In this document: in pieces, positions 15,669 to 23,202 of the stretch
Position numbering within the stretch: the stretch's first letter is position 1
Layout of the letters: every line of letters starts with the position of its first letter
Assembly: GCF_014205215.1 (NCBI RefSeq)
Contig: NZ_JACHNC010000001.1
Span: 4,903,001 to 4,967,000 of the forward strand
DNA from: Actinoplanes lobatus
GTDB taxonomy: Bacteria > Actinomycetota > Actinomycetes > Mycobacteriales > Micromonosporaceae
Length of the DNA: 64,000 nt
Direction of reading: 5' to 3'
Notes under the pieces: generated by a model
Databases searched by the model: none
What the model saw: the letters and a program-made list of their open reading frames with translations, nothing else
What the model was told of the DNA's origin: nothing
Made by a program: the position numbers and the translations under genes

Positions 15669-17278
15669 CACGCGCGGATCGTTCTGACGGCGTCAATGTT
15701 GAGCGAGTCAATGTGGATCCCGTCAATGCGGGAGCGATCAATGTTGACTCGACTGGACTGGATTCAGTCAGGATTGATTCGGCCGTGGTTGATTCGGCCG
15801 TGGTTGATTCGGCCGTGGTTGATTCGGCCGTGGTTGATTCGGCTGTGGTTGATTCGGCTGTGGTTGATTCAGTCGGGATTGATTCGGCTGTGGTTGATTC
15901 GGGTGGACTTGACCTCGGTGGAGTTGAGCCGGCGGCGGTGGTGCTGGCTCGATGGGTTGCCGGGCTTGACTGCACGGCGCTGCCGGACGCGGTTGTCGAG
16001 GCGGCCCGCGAGCATCTGATCGACGCTGTCGGCTGTGCGGTCGCCGGCATCGGACGCGGCGCCGCCGAACCCGCGCTCACCGTCGCGCGCGGGCTCGGCG
16101 GCCCGCCCGAGGCCCGGCTGTTCAGCGGGGAGCGGGTCGGCGCGGTCGCGGCCGCGTTCGGGAACGCCGTCGCCGTACACGCGCTCGACTTCGACGACAC
16201 CCACGCCGGCGGATTGGTGCACGCGAGCGCGGTGACCGTACCGGTGGCTCTTGCCGTGGGAGAACAGACCGGGGCGCGCGGCAGTGAGATGATCACCGCG
16301 CTGGTCGCGGGTCTCGAAGTCGTGTGCCGCCTCGGCGCGTCGGCGCCGCACGGATTCCACGCGCGCGGGCTGCACGCCACCTCGATGTGCGGGGTCGTCG
16401 GCGCGGCCGTCACCGCCGGGAAGCTGATCGGCCTCGACGAGACGCGGCTGGCGCACGCCATCGGGATCGCGGCCAGCGGGGCCAGCGGACTGCTGGAGTT
16501 CCTGCACAGCCCGGCCAGCACCAAGCAACTGCATCCGGGCACCGCCGCCGCGAACGGCATCCTCGCCGCCCGCCTCGCCGCCGCCGGCGCGACCGGTCCG
16601 GCCGGGGCGCTCGACGGCGAGTACGGCCTGTTCCGGACCATGACGACCCGCGATCCCGACCCGGCCGTCCTGCTGGGAGAACTCGGTGAGCGGTGGGAGA
16701 CGACCCGGATCGGGATCAAGCCGTACCCGGCCTGCCAGCTCACGCACGCCTCGATCGACGCGGCCGGCGAGTTCACCGGGAGCGCGCCGCCGGCGCTGAC
16801 CGTGACACTGCACCCGGACGCCGTACCGATCGTCGGTGGTCCGGAGAAGCGGCGGCCGCGCAGCGCCTACGAGGCCAAGTTCAGCGTCTACTGGTGTGTC
16901 GCCGCGATGGTCGTCGACGGCTGGGTGGACCTGGACACGTTCGAGGACCTGGACCGGCCGGAGATCCTGGACCTGGCCGCCCGGATCACCGTGCGGGCCG
17001 GCGCCGCCGACGTGGTCGCCGCGGACGCGCCCGGCATGGTCGAGGGCGACGGCCGGACCGCCCGGGTGGAGCGGCCCACCGGCGGTGGAGCGCGCACGAA
17101 GGCCGCCGCGAACCTCGGACCCGGCGCGGAGGAGGTCTTCGCCGCCGCCGACGCGCTGACGACAGCGGCTGGCGACAAAGCGGCCGGCGGCCCGAAAGCG
17201 GCCGGTGGCCCGAAAGCGGCCACACCGGCTGCCGATGTCGCGGAACTGCTCGACCGGATCGAAGGGTGTCTCCAGTGA
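15665..17278 (+). CDS. MmgE/PrpD family protein with a repetitive N-terminal extension
   Basis: A 537-residue protein of the family that includes 2-methylcitrate dehydratase PrpD and cis-aconitate decarboxylase. Diagnostic stretches are HALDFDDTHAGGLVHASA, the LHATSMCGVVGAA region, PASTKQLHPGTAAANG and IGIKPYPACQLTHASID. The first 75 or so residues are a run of VVDSA-type repeats that does not look like a folded domain, and the C-terminus has short DKAAGGPKAAGGPKAA repeats. The GTG at 15665 overlaps the CaiB stop by four bases; a later start near residue 80 would give a normal-length protein. The reaction is probably dehydration of a tricarboxylate-like acid, or decarboxylation. Confidence 0.85.
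   Translation: MTRADRSDGVNVERVNVDPVNAGAINVDSTGLDSVRIDSAVVDSAVVDSAVVDSAVVDSAVVDSAVVDSVGIDSAVVDSGGLDLGGVEPAAVVLARWVAGLDCTALPDAVVEAAREHLIDAVGCAVAGIGRGAAEPALTVARGLGGPPEARLFSGERVGAVAAAFGNAVAVHALDFDDTHAGGLVHASAVTVPVALAVGEQTGARGSEMITALVAGLEVVCRLGASAPHGFHARGLHATSMCGVVGAAVTAGKLIGLDETRLAHAIGIAASGASGLLEFLHSPASTKQLHPGTAAANGILAARLAAAGATGPAGALDGEYGLFRTMTTRDPDPAVLLGELGERWETTRIGIKPYPACQLTHASIDAAGEFTGSAPPALTVTLHPDAVPIVGGPEKRRPRSAYEAKFSVYWCVAAMVVDGWVDLDTFEDLDRPEILDLAARITVRAGAADVVAADAPGMVEGDGRTARVERPTGGGARTKAAANLGPGAEEVFAAADALTTAAGDKAAGGPKAAGGPKAATPAADVAELLDRIEGCLQ
15698..15902. repeat. GTCAATG repeats and 15-bp minisatellite at the MmgE/PrpD N-terminus
   Basis: From 15698 to 15745 GTCAATG-type motifs recur; from about 15775 to 15902 a 15-base unit (GATTCGGCCGTGGTT and variants) repeats at least eight times and encodes DSAVV pentapeptides. 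Base composition is more AT-rich than the flanks. Confidence 0.92.
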
Positions 17279-18240
17279 CCGTGTATCTGCCGGCCGTGCC
17301 CGGCTACGACCAGCTCGACGTGCCGATCGGCGACGTGGTCCACGTGACCGAGTACGTCACCGCCGCCGCCCTGGCCGACCCGGCGGCACTCGACGCCGCG
17401 CGGAAGACGGTGTTCGGGGAGCACCGCGCGCCGGTGTCGCGGGTTCCGGTCGAGTCGATCGTCGGCTCCGGCGCACCCTACGCCGTCGCGGTCGTCACCC
17501 ACCCGGGCGGCGGGACGCTGTTCACCGACGGCGACGACGTGATCCGGGTGGCGGGCGGCGTCACCTACCTGCCGAGCGTGCACACCACCGATGGCGACTT
17601 CCGCGACCAGTACCGCTGGTGCCTGGAACGGATCGCCGCCCTGCTGGCGGTGGCCGGCTCGGGCACCGGCGCGCTGGTCCGGACGGTCGACTACACGGCG
17701 ACCGCGACCCGCGCCGAATACCCCCGATGTGGACGGCCCCGCCGGGAGGTCCTCGGCGCCGGGCCGGTCCATCCGGGCGCCGCCGGCATCCTCGTCGACG
17801 TCCCGGTCGAGCCGGGCGCCCAGGTGTCGCTCGATGCGCTCGCCGCGTCCCCGCCGCTCGAAGCGCTCAACCCCGGCTGGGCCCGCTACGACACGCTCAC
17901 CTACAAACCGGCCGTACGGGCGGCGAACACCGTCTACCTGGCCGGGTTCGGGGCGCTCGACCCGGTCAGCCAGCAGGCGATCCACGCCGGCGACCTGGTC
18001 GCCCAGGCCGAGTACGTCTACCGCAGCATCGAGACGGTCCTGGCCGAGGCCGGCGGCACCGGCGAGAACGTGGTCCACCTGGTCGAATACCTGACCCCGG
18101 ACGCGGTCGCCGACTATCCGCGCACGGTCGCCCTGCGGGAGAAGCACTTCCCGAACGCGGTCGTCACCGCGGTCGTCTGCTCGGCCCTGCTGCGCCCGGA
18201 GTTCCTGCTGGAGACGGTGCCGACGGCGGTGCTGCCGTGA
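17275..18240 (+). CDS. RidA-like protein with two YjgF domains
   Basis: A 321-residue protein. The N-terminal half ends with ALVRTVDYTATATRAEYPRCGRPRR, and the C-terminal half (YLAGFGALDPVSQQ, SIETVLAEAGGTGENVVHLVEYLTPD, FPNAVVTAVVCSALLRPEFLLE) is a clear RidA/YjgF fold. RidA proteins hydrolyse reactive enamines or imines, and catabolic homologues act on ring-cleavage products containing nitrogen. The GTG at 17275 overlaps the preceding stop (GTGA). Its presence suggests an imine or enamine intermediate, and hence perhaps an N-containing substrate, but this is inference. Confidence 0.78.
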   Translation: MTVYLPAVPGYDQLDVPIGDVVHVTEYVTAAALADPAALDAARKTVFGEHRAPVSRVPVESIVGSGAPYAVAVVTHPGGGTLFTDGDDVIRVAGGVTYLPSVHTTDGDFRDQYRWCLERIAALLAVAGSGTGALVRTVDYTATATRAEYPRCGRPRREVLGAGPVHPGAAGILVDVPVEPGAQVSLDALAASPPLEALNPGWARYDTLTYKPAVRAANTVYLAGFGALDPVSQQAIHAGDLVAQAEYVYRSIETVLAEAGGTGENVVHLVEYLTPDAVADYPRTVALREKHFPNAVVTAVVCSALLRPEFLLETVPTAVLP

Positions 18241-18695
18241 CGCTGCTGACTCCGGAACTGGCGGCGCGGATCGGGGAGGAGCGGGTCTACACCGCGCCGG
18301 AACCGCTGGGCCGGGCCGCGATCCGCTACTTCGCGCTGGCCACCGGCGACACCGACCCGGCGCACCTGGCCGGCGACGTGGCCCCGCCGACGCTGATCTG
18401 CGAGACCAACCAGTACGCCGGCCTGCCCCGTGACGCCGACGGCTACGCCGGTCACGGGTGGCATCTGGACGTACCGGGCACCCGGTTGGTCCGTGGCGGA
18501 AACGCCTACCGTTTCGAGCGCCCGGTCGGCCCGGACGACGTGATCACCGCCCGCTGGAAGCTGGCCGACATGACCGAGCGGGTCACCGGCGGTGGCAAGA
18601 CGATGCTGATCGTCACCTCGGTCGCCACCTACACCGACCAGGCCGGCCGCGTCCTGGCCGTCAACGAGGAGACGCTGATCTATGTCGCTCGTTAG
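18237..18695 (+). CDS. MaoC-like dehydratase subunit, N-terminal-domain type
   Basis: A 152-residue hot-dog protein of the FAS1-like/MaoC-N type: LGRAAIRYFALATGDTDPAH, VAPPTLICETNQYAG, then RLVRGGNAYRFERPVGPDDV. The catalytic loop with histidine is absent; in HadAB- or ChsH-type hydratases this half binds the acyl-CoA while the partner supplies catalysis. The next gene overlaps it by 14 bases and encodes that partner. GTG at 18237 overlaps the RidA-like stop by four bases. Confidence 0.8.
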   Translation: MTLLTPELAARIGEERVYTAPEPLGRAAIRYFALATGDTDPAHLAGDVAPPTLICETNQYAGLPRDADGYAGHGWHLDVPGTRLVRGGNAYRFERPVGPDDVITARWKLADMTERVTGGGKTMLIVTSVATYTDQAGRVLAVNEETLIYVAR

Positions 18696-19056
18696 AGAGC
18701 AGAAGATCGAACTGCCCGACATGATCGCGTACGCCGGCGCGACCTGGGACTGGCACAAACTCCACTACGACGCCGACTACCTGCGCGAACGCGGCCTCGA
18801 CAAGCCGGTCGTCGACGGTCAGGTGTTCGGCGCCCACCTGGCGATCGCCCTGCGTGAATGGTTCGGCCCGGACGCGGTGATCACCGCCCTGTCGTTCCGG
18901 TTCAAGAGCCTGGTCTTCGCCGGCGAGACGATCCGCTGCGTCGGCACGGTCGTCCGTGAGGAGGCCGGCACGGTCGAGGTCGACCTGCGCGTCGAGGTCG
19001 TCGAGGGTGGCCGGATCGCGGTGGCCCCCGCCTCCGCGACACTGACCCTGCCATGA
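18682..19056 (+). CDS. MaoC-like dehydratase subunit, catalytic type
   Basis: A 124-residue hot-dog protein carrying the hydratase motif TWDWHKLHYDADY, followed by DKPVVDGQVFGAHLAIAL and LSFRFKSLVFAGETIRCVG. The Asp/His pair should activate water for addition to an enoyl-CoA. It overlaps the MaoC-N-type gene by 14 bases, so the two probably form an obligate heterodimer like HadA-HadB or the ChsH1-type hydratases that partner Ltp2-like aldolases. The thiolase/DUF35 pair follows immediately, matching the order seen in steroid side-chain loci. Confidence 0.85.
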   Translation: MSLVREQKIELPDMIAYAGATWDWHKLHYDADYLRERGLDKPVVDGQVFGAHLAIALREWFGPDAVITALSFRFKSLVFAGETIRCVGTVVREEAGTVEVDLRVEVVEGGRIAVAPASATLTLP

Positions 19057-20168
19057 CCGGGGTCGCCATCGCCGGCGCCGCCGAATGCGACCTCGGCGCC
19101 ACCGGGAAGTCGATCCTGGAGTTGCAGACCCAGGCGGTCACCCGGGCGCTCGACGATGCCGGGCTCACCCTGGCCGATGTGGACGGGATCGCCACCAACG
19201 GCATCGCACGCTTCTCGGCCACCCAGCTCGCCGACTGGCTGGGCCTGAAACCGTCCTGGTGCGACTCCACTTTCGCCGGGGGCGCGGTCTTCGAGATGTA
19301 TGTGGCCCGCGCCGCCCAGGCCATCGCCGCGGGTCAGTGCAGCACCGTGGTGATCTCCTACGCTTCGGACCAGCGCTCGGCCCGCAGCCGCAAACTGACC
19401 GCCGTCCACGACGACGGCACCCCCGAGGCCGAGTGGGAGGCCCCCTACCAGCCGCTCTACCCGATCTCCTACTACGCCATGGTCGCCCAGCGCTACCTGC
19501 ACGTTCACGGCCTGACCCGGGCGGACCTCGCGTCGGTCGCCGTCGCCGCGCGGGCGCGGGCCCAGATCAACCCCAAGGCATGGACGTACGGGAGAGGCGC
19601 GCTCACCGTCGACGACGTCCTGGCCGCCCCGCAGATCTCCAGCCCGCTCGGCAGGCTGGACTGCTGCCTGGTCACCGACGGCGGCGGCGCGATCGTCCTG
19701 ACCTCCCTGGAACGCGCCCGGGACCTGCCGAAACGCCCGGTCGAGGTGCTCGGCTACGGCGAGGCGCTGACCCACACCGGCATGGCGAGCGAACCGGACC
19801 TGCTGCGCACCGGGGCGATCGACTCGGGCCGGCGCGCCTTCGCCCGGGCCGGGCTGACCCCGGCCGACATCGACGTGGTGCAGCTGTACGACGCGTTCAC
19901 CGTCTCGGTGCCGCTCGGCCTCGAGGCGCTCGGATTCGCGGCGCCCGGCGAGGGGCTGGCCGTCACCACGCCGCACAACACCACCGGCGGCGGCCTGGCC
20001 TACTGCCATCCCGGCCAGTTCGGGGTGCTGCTGCTGGTCGAGGCGGTCCGGCAACTGCGCGGCGAATGCGGCGACCGGCAGGTGCCGGGCGCGTCGACGG
20101 CCCTCGCACACGGCACCGGCGGCATCTTCTCCAGCCACGCCACGGTGATCCTGGGAGCGGACCGGTGA
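19053..20168 (+). CDS. Thiolase-fold protein of the lipid-transfer/Ltp2 type, lacking the thiolase cysteine
   Basis: A 371-residue thiolase superfamily protein (GVAIAGAAECDLG, LDDAGLTLADVDGIATNG, DIDVVQLYDAFTVSVPLGLE, NTTGGGLAYCHPGQFG). Where catalytic thiolases have CASG, this protein reads TFAGG near residue 75, so the nucleophilic cysteine is missing. This is the feature of Ltp2-like retro-aldolases, which cleave a 3-hydroxyacyl-CoA without CoA attack and need a DUF35 partner. That partner is encoded next with a four-base overlap, and a MaoC hydratase pair precedes it. A retro-aldol cleavage after hydration is therefore more likely than classical thiolysis. Confidence 0.82.
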   Translation: MTGVAIAGAAECDLGATGKSILELQTQAVTRALDDAGLTLADVDGIATNGIARFSATQLADWLGLKPSWCDSTFAGGAVFEMYVARAAQAIAAGQCSTVVISYASDQRSARSRKLTAVHDDGTPEAEWEAPYQPLYPISYYAMVAQRYLHVHGLTRADLASVAVAARARAQINPKAWTYGRGALTVDDVLAAPQISSPLGRLDCCLVTDGGGAIVLTSLERARDLPKRPVEVLGYGEALTHTGMASEPDLLRTGAIDSGRRAFARAGLTPADIDVVQLYDAFTVSVPLGLEALGFAAPGEGLAVTTPHNTTGGGLAYCHPGQFGVLLLVEAVRQLRGECGDRQVPGASTALAHGTGGIFSSHATVILGADR

Positions 20169-20464
20169 AAATCCAGCACTGTACGACCTGCGGGTCCTAT
20201 CAGCACTATCCACGCCCGATCTGTGTCACGTGCGGCGGCGACCGGCCGGACGAGGTGGACGCGGCCGGCACCGGAACCGTGGACAGCTTCACCGTCGTCC
20301 ACCGCGCCGACGAACCGTTCGTGCTCGCGCGGGTCCGCCTCACCGAGGGCCCGGTCGTGCTCACCCACCTCACCGGCATCCCCGACCCGCGATGCGACCA
20401 GCCCGTCCGCCTCGTCGAGGGCTCCGAACCACCGGTCTTCACAGGGAGTGACGATGGACTTTGA
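20165..20464 (+). CDS. DUF35 zinc-ribbon/OB-fold partner of the thiolase-like protein
   Basis: A 99-residue protein. The N-terminus has a rubredoxin-like zinc ribbon with two CxxC pairs (HCTTCGSYQHYPRPICVTCGG), followed by an OB-fold (GTVDSFTVVHRADEPFVLARVRL). Such proteins bind and activate thiolase-fold partners such as Ltp2 and acetoacetyl-CoA thiolases. GTG at 20165 overlaps the thiolase stop, and its 3' end overlaps the next gene by 11 bases. Confidence 0.88.
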   Translation: MKIQHCTTCGSYQHYPRPICVTCGGDRPDEVDAAGTGTVDSFTVVHRADEPFVLARVRLTEGPVVLTHLTGIPDPRCDQPVRLVEGSEPPVFTGSDDGL

Positions 20465-21617
20465 CCTGAACGACGAGCAGCGGATGTTCCGCGACGTGCT
20501 CCGGGACTTCGTGGACCGTGAGATCCGGCCGGTGGCGCAGGAGTGGGAGGCGTCCGGACGGTACCCCACCGAGATCGTCGAGACCATGCGTGAGCTGGGC
20601 CTGTTCGGTCTCACCGTCCCCGAGGAGTACGGCGGGCTCGGCGCCGACATGGTCAGTTTCGCGCTCACCTTCGAGGAGATCGCCAAGGGCTGGATGGGCA
20701 TCGCCGGCATCCTCGGCAGCCACTCGCTGTCCTGCTGGCTGATCGCCCGGCACGGCACCGACGACCAGAAGTCGCGCTACCTGCCTGATCTGGCCAGCGG
20801 CGTACGGCGTACCGGAATCGCTCTGACCGAACCGGATGCCGGAACCGACCTGCAGGGAATCGCCACGACGGCCGTTCGCGACGGCGACCACTACGTCCTC
20901 AACGGTCGCAAGACCTGGATCACCAACGCCCGGTACGCCGACCCGCTGCCCGTTCTCTGCAAGACCGACCCGGCCGCGGCCCCCGCGCACAAGGGCATGT
21001 CGGTGATCCTCGTCGAGGCCGGCACCCCCGGTTTCACCGTCGAACGTGACCTGCCGAAACTCGGCTACAAGGGCACCGAGTCGTGCGAGGTGCTGCTGGA
21101 GGACGTCCGCGTCCCGGCGACCCAGCTGCTCGGCGGCGTCGAGGGCCGCGGCATGCAGCAGGTGCTCTCCGGCCTGGAGACCGGCCGGATCAACGTGGCC
21201 GCCCGCGCCCTCGGCATCGCCCAGGCCGCCTACGACGAGGCCCTCAAGTACGCCGGCCAGCGCAAAGCCTTCGGCAAGGCGATCGGCGACTTCCAGGCGG
21301 TCCAGCTGAAAATCGCCGAGATGGCTGCCCAGGTGCAGGCCGCCCGGCTGCTCGTCTACTGGGCCGCGTCCCGGTCCGACGGCGGCCACCGCGTCGACAT
21401 GGAGGCCGGCATGGCCAAGGCGTTCGCCTCCGAGGCCGCCGTGTTCTGTGCACTCAACTCGATGCAGGTGCACGGCGGCTACGGCTACTCCAAGGAATTC
21501 GTGGTGGAACGCCTCTACCGGGACGCCCCGCTCATGATGATCGGCGAGGGCACCAACGACATCCAGCGCGTCGTCATCGCCCGCGCGCTGCTGTCCGGGA
21601 CGGCGACGATCGGATGA
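20454..21617 (+). CDS. Acyl-CoA dehydrogenase
   Basis: A 387-residue canonical acyl-CoA dehydrogenase (FAD) that oxidises an acyl-CoA to the 2-enoyl-CoA. Landmarks are DFDLNDEQRMFRDVLRDFV, GIALTEPDAGTDLQGI, GRKTWITNARYADPL, the RKAFGKAIGDFQAVQ stretch and the catalytic Glu365 in IGEGTNDIQ. Unlike the ACAD-fold protein at 8636-9922 it keeps the catalytic base. The ATG at 20454 has GGGAG upstream and overlaps the DUF35 gene. The enoyl-CoA it makes would feed the MaoC pair; its position just before the CitE-like lyase also matches the mycobacterial fadE19-maoC-citE locus. Confidence 0.93.
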   Translation: MDFDLNDEQRMFRDVLRDFVDREIRPVAQEWEASGRYPTEIVETMRELGLFGLTVPEEYGGLGADMVSFALTFEEIAKGWMGIAGILGSHSLSCWLIARHGTDDQKSRYLPDLASGVRRTGIALTEPDAGTDLQGIATTAVRDGDHYVLNGRKTWITNARYADPLPVLCKTDPAAAPAHKGMSVILVEAGTPGFTVERDLPKLGYKGTESCEVLLEDVRVPATQLLGGVEGRGMQQVLSGLETGRINVAARALGIAQAAYDEALKYAGQRKAFGKAIGDFQAVQLKIAEMAAQVQAARLLVYWAASRSDGGHRVDMEAGMAKAFASEAAVFCALNSMQVHGGYGYSKEFVVERLYRDAPLMMIGEGTNDIQRVVIARALLSGTATIG

Positions 21618-22546
21618 GATCCTTCCTGTACGTCCCCGGCAACCAGCCGAAGATGCTGGCCGCCGCCCTGACCCGGGGCGCCGACGCGCTCATCGTCGAC
21701 CTGGAGGACGCGGTCCCGCCCGGCGAGAAGCAGGCGGCCCGCCACACGGTCGCCGAGTGGCTGCGGTCGCTGCCGGCCGGCGCGCCGGTCTGGGTACGGG
21801 TCAACTCCGGGCCGGACGGGCTCGACGACGCCCGCGCCGTCATCGCCCCCGCACCGCGCGGCGATGCCCATGCCGTCCCCACTCCCGCACTGCGCGGCGA
21901 TGCCCATGCCGTCCCCACTCCCGCGCTGCGCGGCGACGCCCATGCCGTCCCCACTCCCGCGCTGCGCGGCCTGGTCGTGGCGAAAGCCTCCCTGGACCAG
22001 CTCACCGGCCTGGGCGGGCTGCTCGACGAGCACGATCCGGCGGGGGCGGTCGGCCTCGTACCCCTCCTGGAGACCCCGCAGGCGATCCTCGCCGCAGCGG
22101 CCATCGCGTCGGCGCCTCGCGTCACCCGGTTGCAGATCGGCGAGGCCGACCTCAGCGCCGAGCTGGGCATCACCCCCGGAGATCAAGATCAAGAGCTTCT
22201 TTTCGTACGATCGAGCGTCGTCCTCGCCTCGGCGGCCGCCGGAATCGAGCCACCCGCCGCCGCGGTGACCACCGACTTCCGTGACCTGGACGCGCTGCGC
22301 CGCTCGACGCTCGCCTTGAAGCGCCTCGGCTTCCGCGGTCGCGCCTGCATCCACCCGGCCCAGATCCCGGTCGTCCACGACGTCTTCACCCCGACCGCCG
22401 AGGAGATCGCCACCGCCCGCGACCTGATCACCCGCTTCGAATCCGCCGGCGGTGGCGTCTGCCTGGACGCCCGCGGCCGCATGGTCGACCTGGCCGTGAT
22501 CCGGGAAGCCCGCCGAACCCTCTCCCTGGCCCCCGCCGTCCCCTGA
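21614..22546 (+). CDS. CitE-like citramalyl/malyl-CoA lyase family protein
   Basis: A 310-residue HpcH/HpaI-type TIM-barrel lyase. Typical segments are RSFLYVPGNQPKML, ADALIVDLEDAVPPGEK (metal-binding Glu and Asp), VGLVPLLETPQAILAA, LQIGEADLSAELGI and GRACIHPAQIPVVHDVF. Members split (S)-citramalyl-CoA, malyl-CoA or similar thioesters into an oxoacid and an acyl-CoA. A 36-bp minisatellite adds 30-40 residues (about 80-118) near the point where strand three should begin. It overlaps the ACAD stop (ATGA) and ends the operon. With the CaiB and MaoC proteins it suggests a final cleavage to pyruvate or glyoxylate plus acetyl-CoA. Confidence 0.9.
   Translation: MRSFLYVPGNQPKMLAAALTRGADALIVDLEDAVPPGEKQAARHTVAEWLRSLPAGAPVWVRVNSGPDGLDDARAVIAPAPRGDAHAVPTPALRGDAHAVPTPALRGDAHAVPTPALRGLVVAKASLDQLTGLGGLLDEHDPAGAVGLVPLLETPQAILAAAAIASAPRVTRLQIGEADLSAELGITPGDQDQELLFVRSSVVLASAAAGIEPPAAAVTTDFRDLDALRRSTLALKRLGFRGRACIHPAQIPVVHDVFTPTAEEIATARDLITRFESAGGGVCLDARGRMVDLAVIREARRTLSLAPAVP
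21851..21970. repeat. In-frame 36-bp minisatellite in the CitE-like gene
   Basis: Three full copies (21851-21886, 21887-21922, 21923-21958) and a 12-base partial copy encode ALRGDAHAVPTP. Copies two and three differ from each other by about two bases. Confidence 0.95.
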
Positions 22547-23202
22547 CGCCCCCGGCCCTGCCCTCCCGGTTTCGCCCCGGCCCGTTTCCAGCCTTGTCCT
22601 TGCGGGTTTGCCCCGCCCCGTTCCCAGCCCTGACCTTCCTTCCTGGTCCCAGCCCCGTCCCCAGCCCCAGTCCTGAGTCCGCCCTCGCACTCGCACTCGC
22701 ACTCGCCCCGCCTCCGCCCGTGCCCCCGCCTCCGCCCTCCCCCCGCCTCCGCCCTTGCCCCGCCTCGCCCCCGCCCTCGCACTCGCACTCGCCCCGCCTC
22801 CGCCCGTGCCCCCGCCTCCGCCCTCCCCCCGCCTCCGCCCTTGCCCCGCCTCCGCCCTTGCCCCGCCTCCGCCCTTGCCCCGCCTCGCCCCCGCCCTTGG
22901 CCCGCCTCGCCCCCGCCCTTGGCCCTGGCCGGGCCCCGTCCCTGGCCGGGCCCGGGCCTGGCCTTTGGCCTCGCTCCTGGCGGCAGGCATCGTGCGCATG
23001 ATTACTCACGGTGATCGGGTGCGGGATTTTCAGTTGTGGTGTGGAATATCGGGGCTTTCGGGGCGCCACGAATCCTCCACGAGGACGGCCGAGCGAACGC
23101 ACCGAGTGATGTCCCGGATCCGCCACACCGCAGGTTGTCCACATCGGCGTCCTGTCCACAGGCACGAAAGCGTGCAGGGCGCGGATCGGCGAACCTGATC
23201 GG
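22547..23202. repeat. Gene-free gap with a long cytosine-rich degenerate array
   Basis: From about 22560 to 22935 the plus strand is almost purely C with short CTCGCA, CCGCCTCCGCCCTTG and CCTCGCCCCCG units; a block of about 100 bases beginning CTCGCACTCGC appears twice (near 22685 and 22776). The minus strand is correspondingly G-rich and could form G-quadruplexes. From 22990 to 23202 the sequence is normal and probably holds the promoter of the AbiEi-like gene. No convincing gene is present. Confidence 0.75.

Noticed and set aside
15665..15905. Functional N-terminal domain of the MmgE/PrpD protein
   Set aside because: The segment is a 15-bp minisatellite with no fold-like pattern; the conserved family sequence begins after it.
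3640..22546. Secondary-metabolite biosynthetic cluster
   Set aside because: No synthase, synthetase, terpene cyclase or carrier-protein gene is present; the enzyme set is catabolic.
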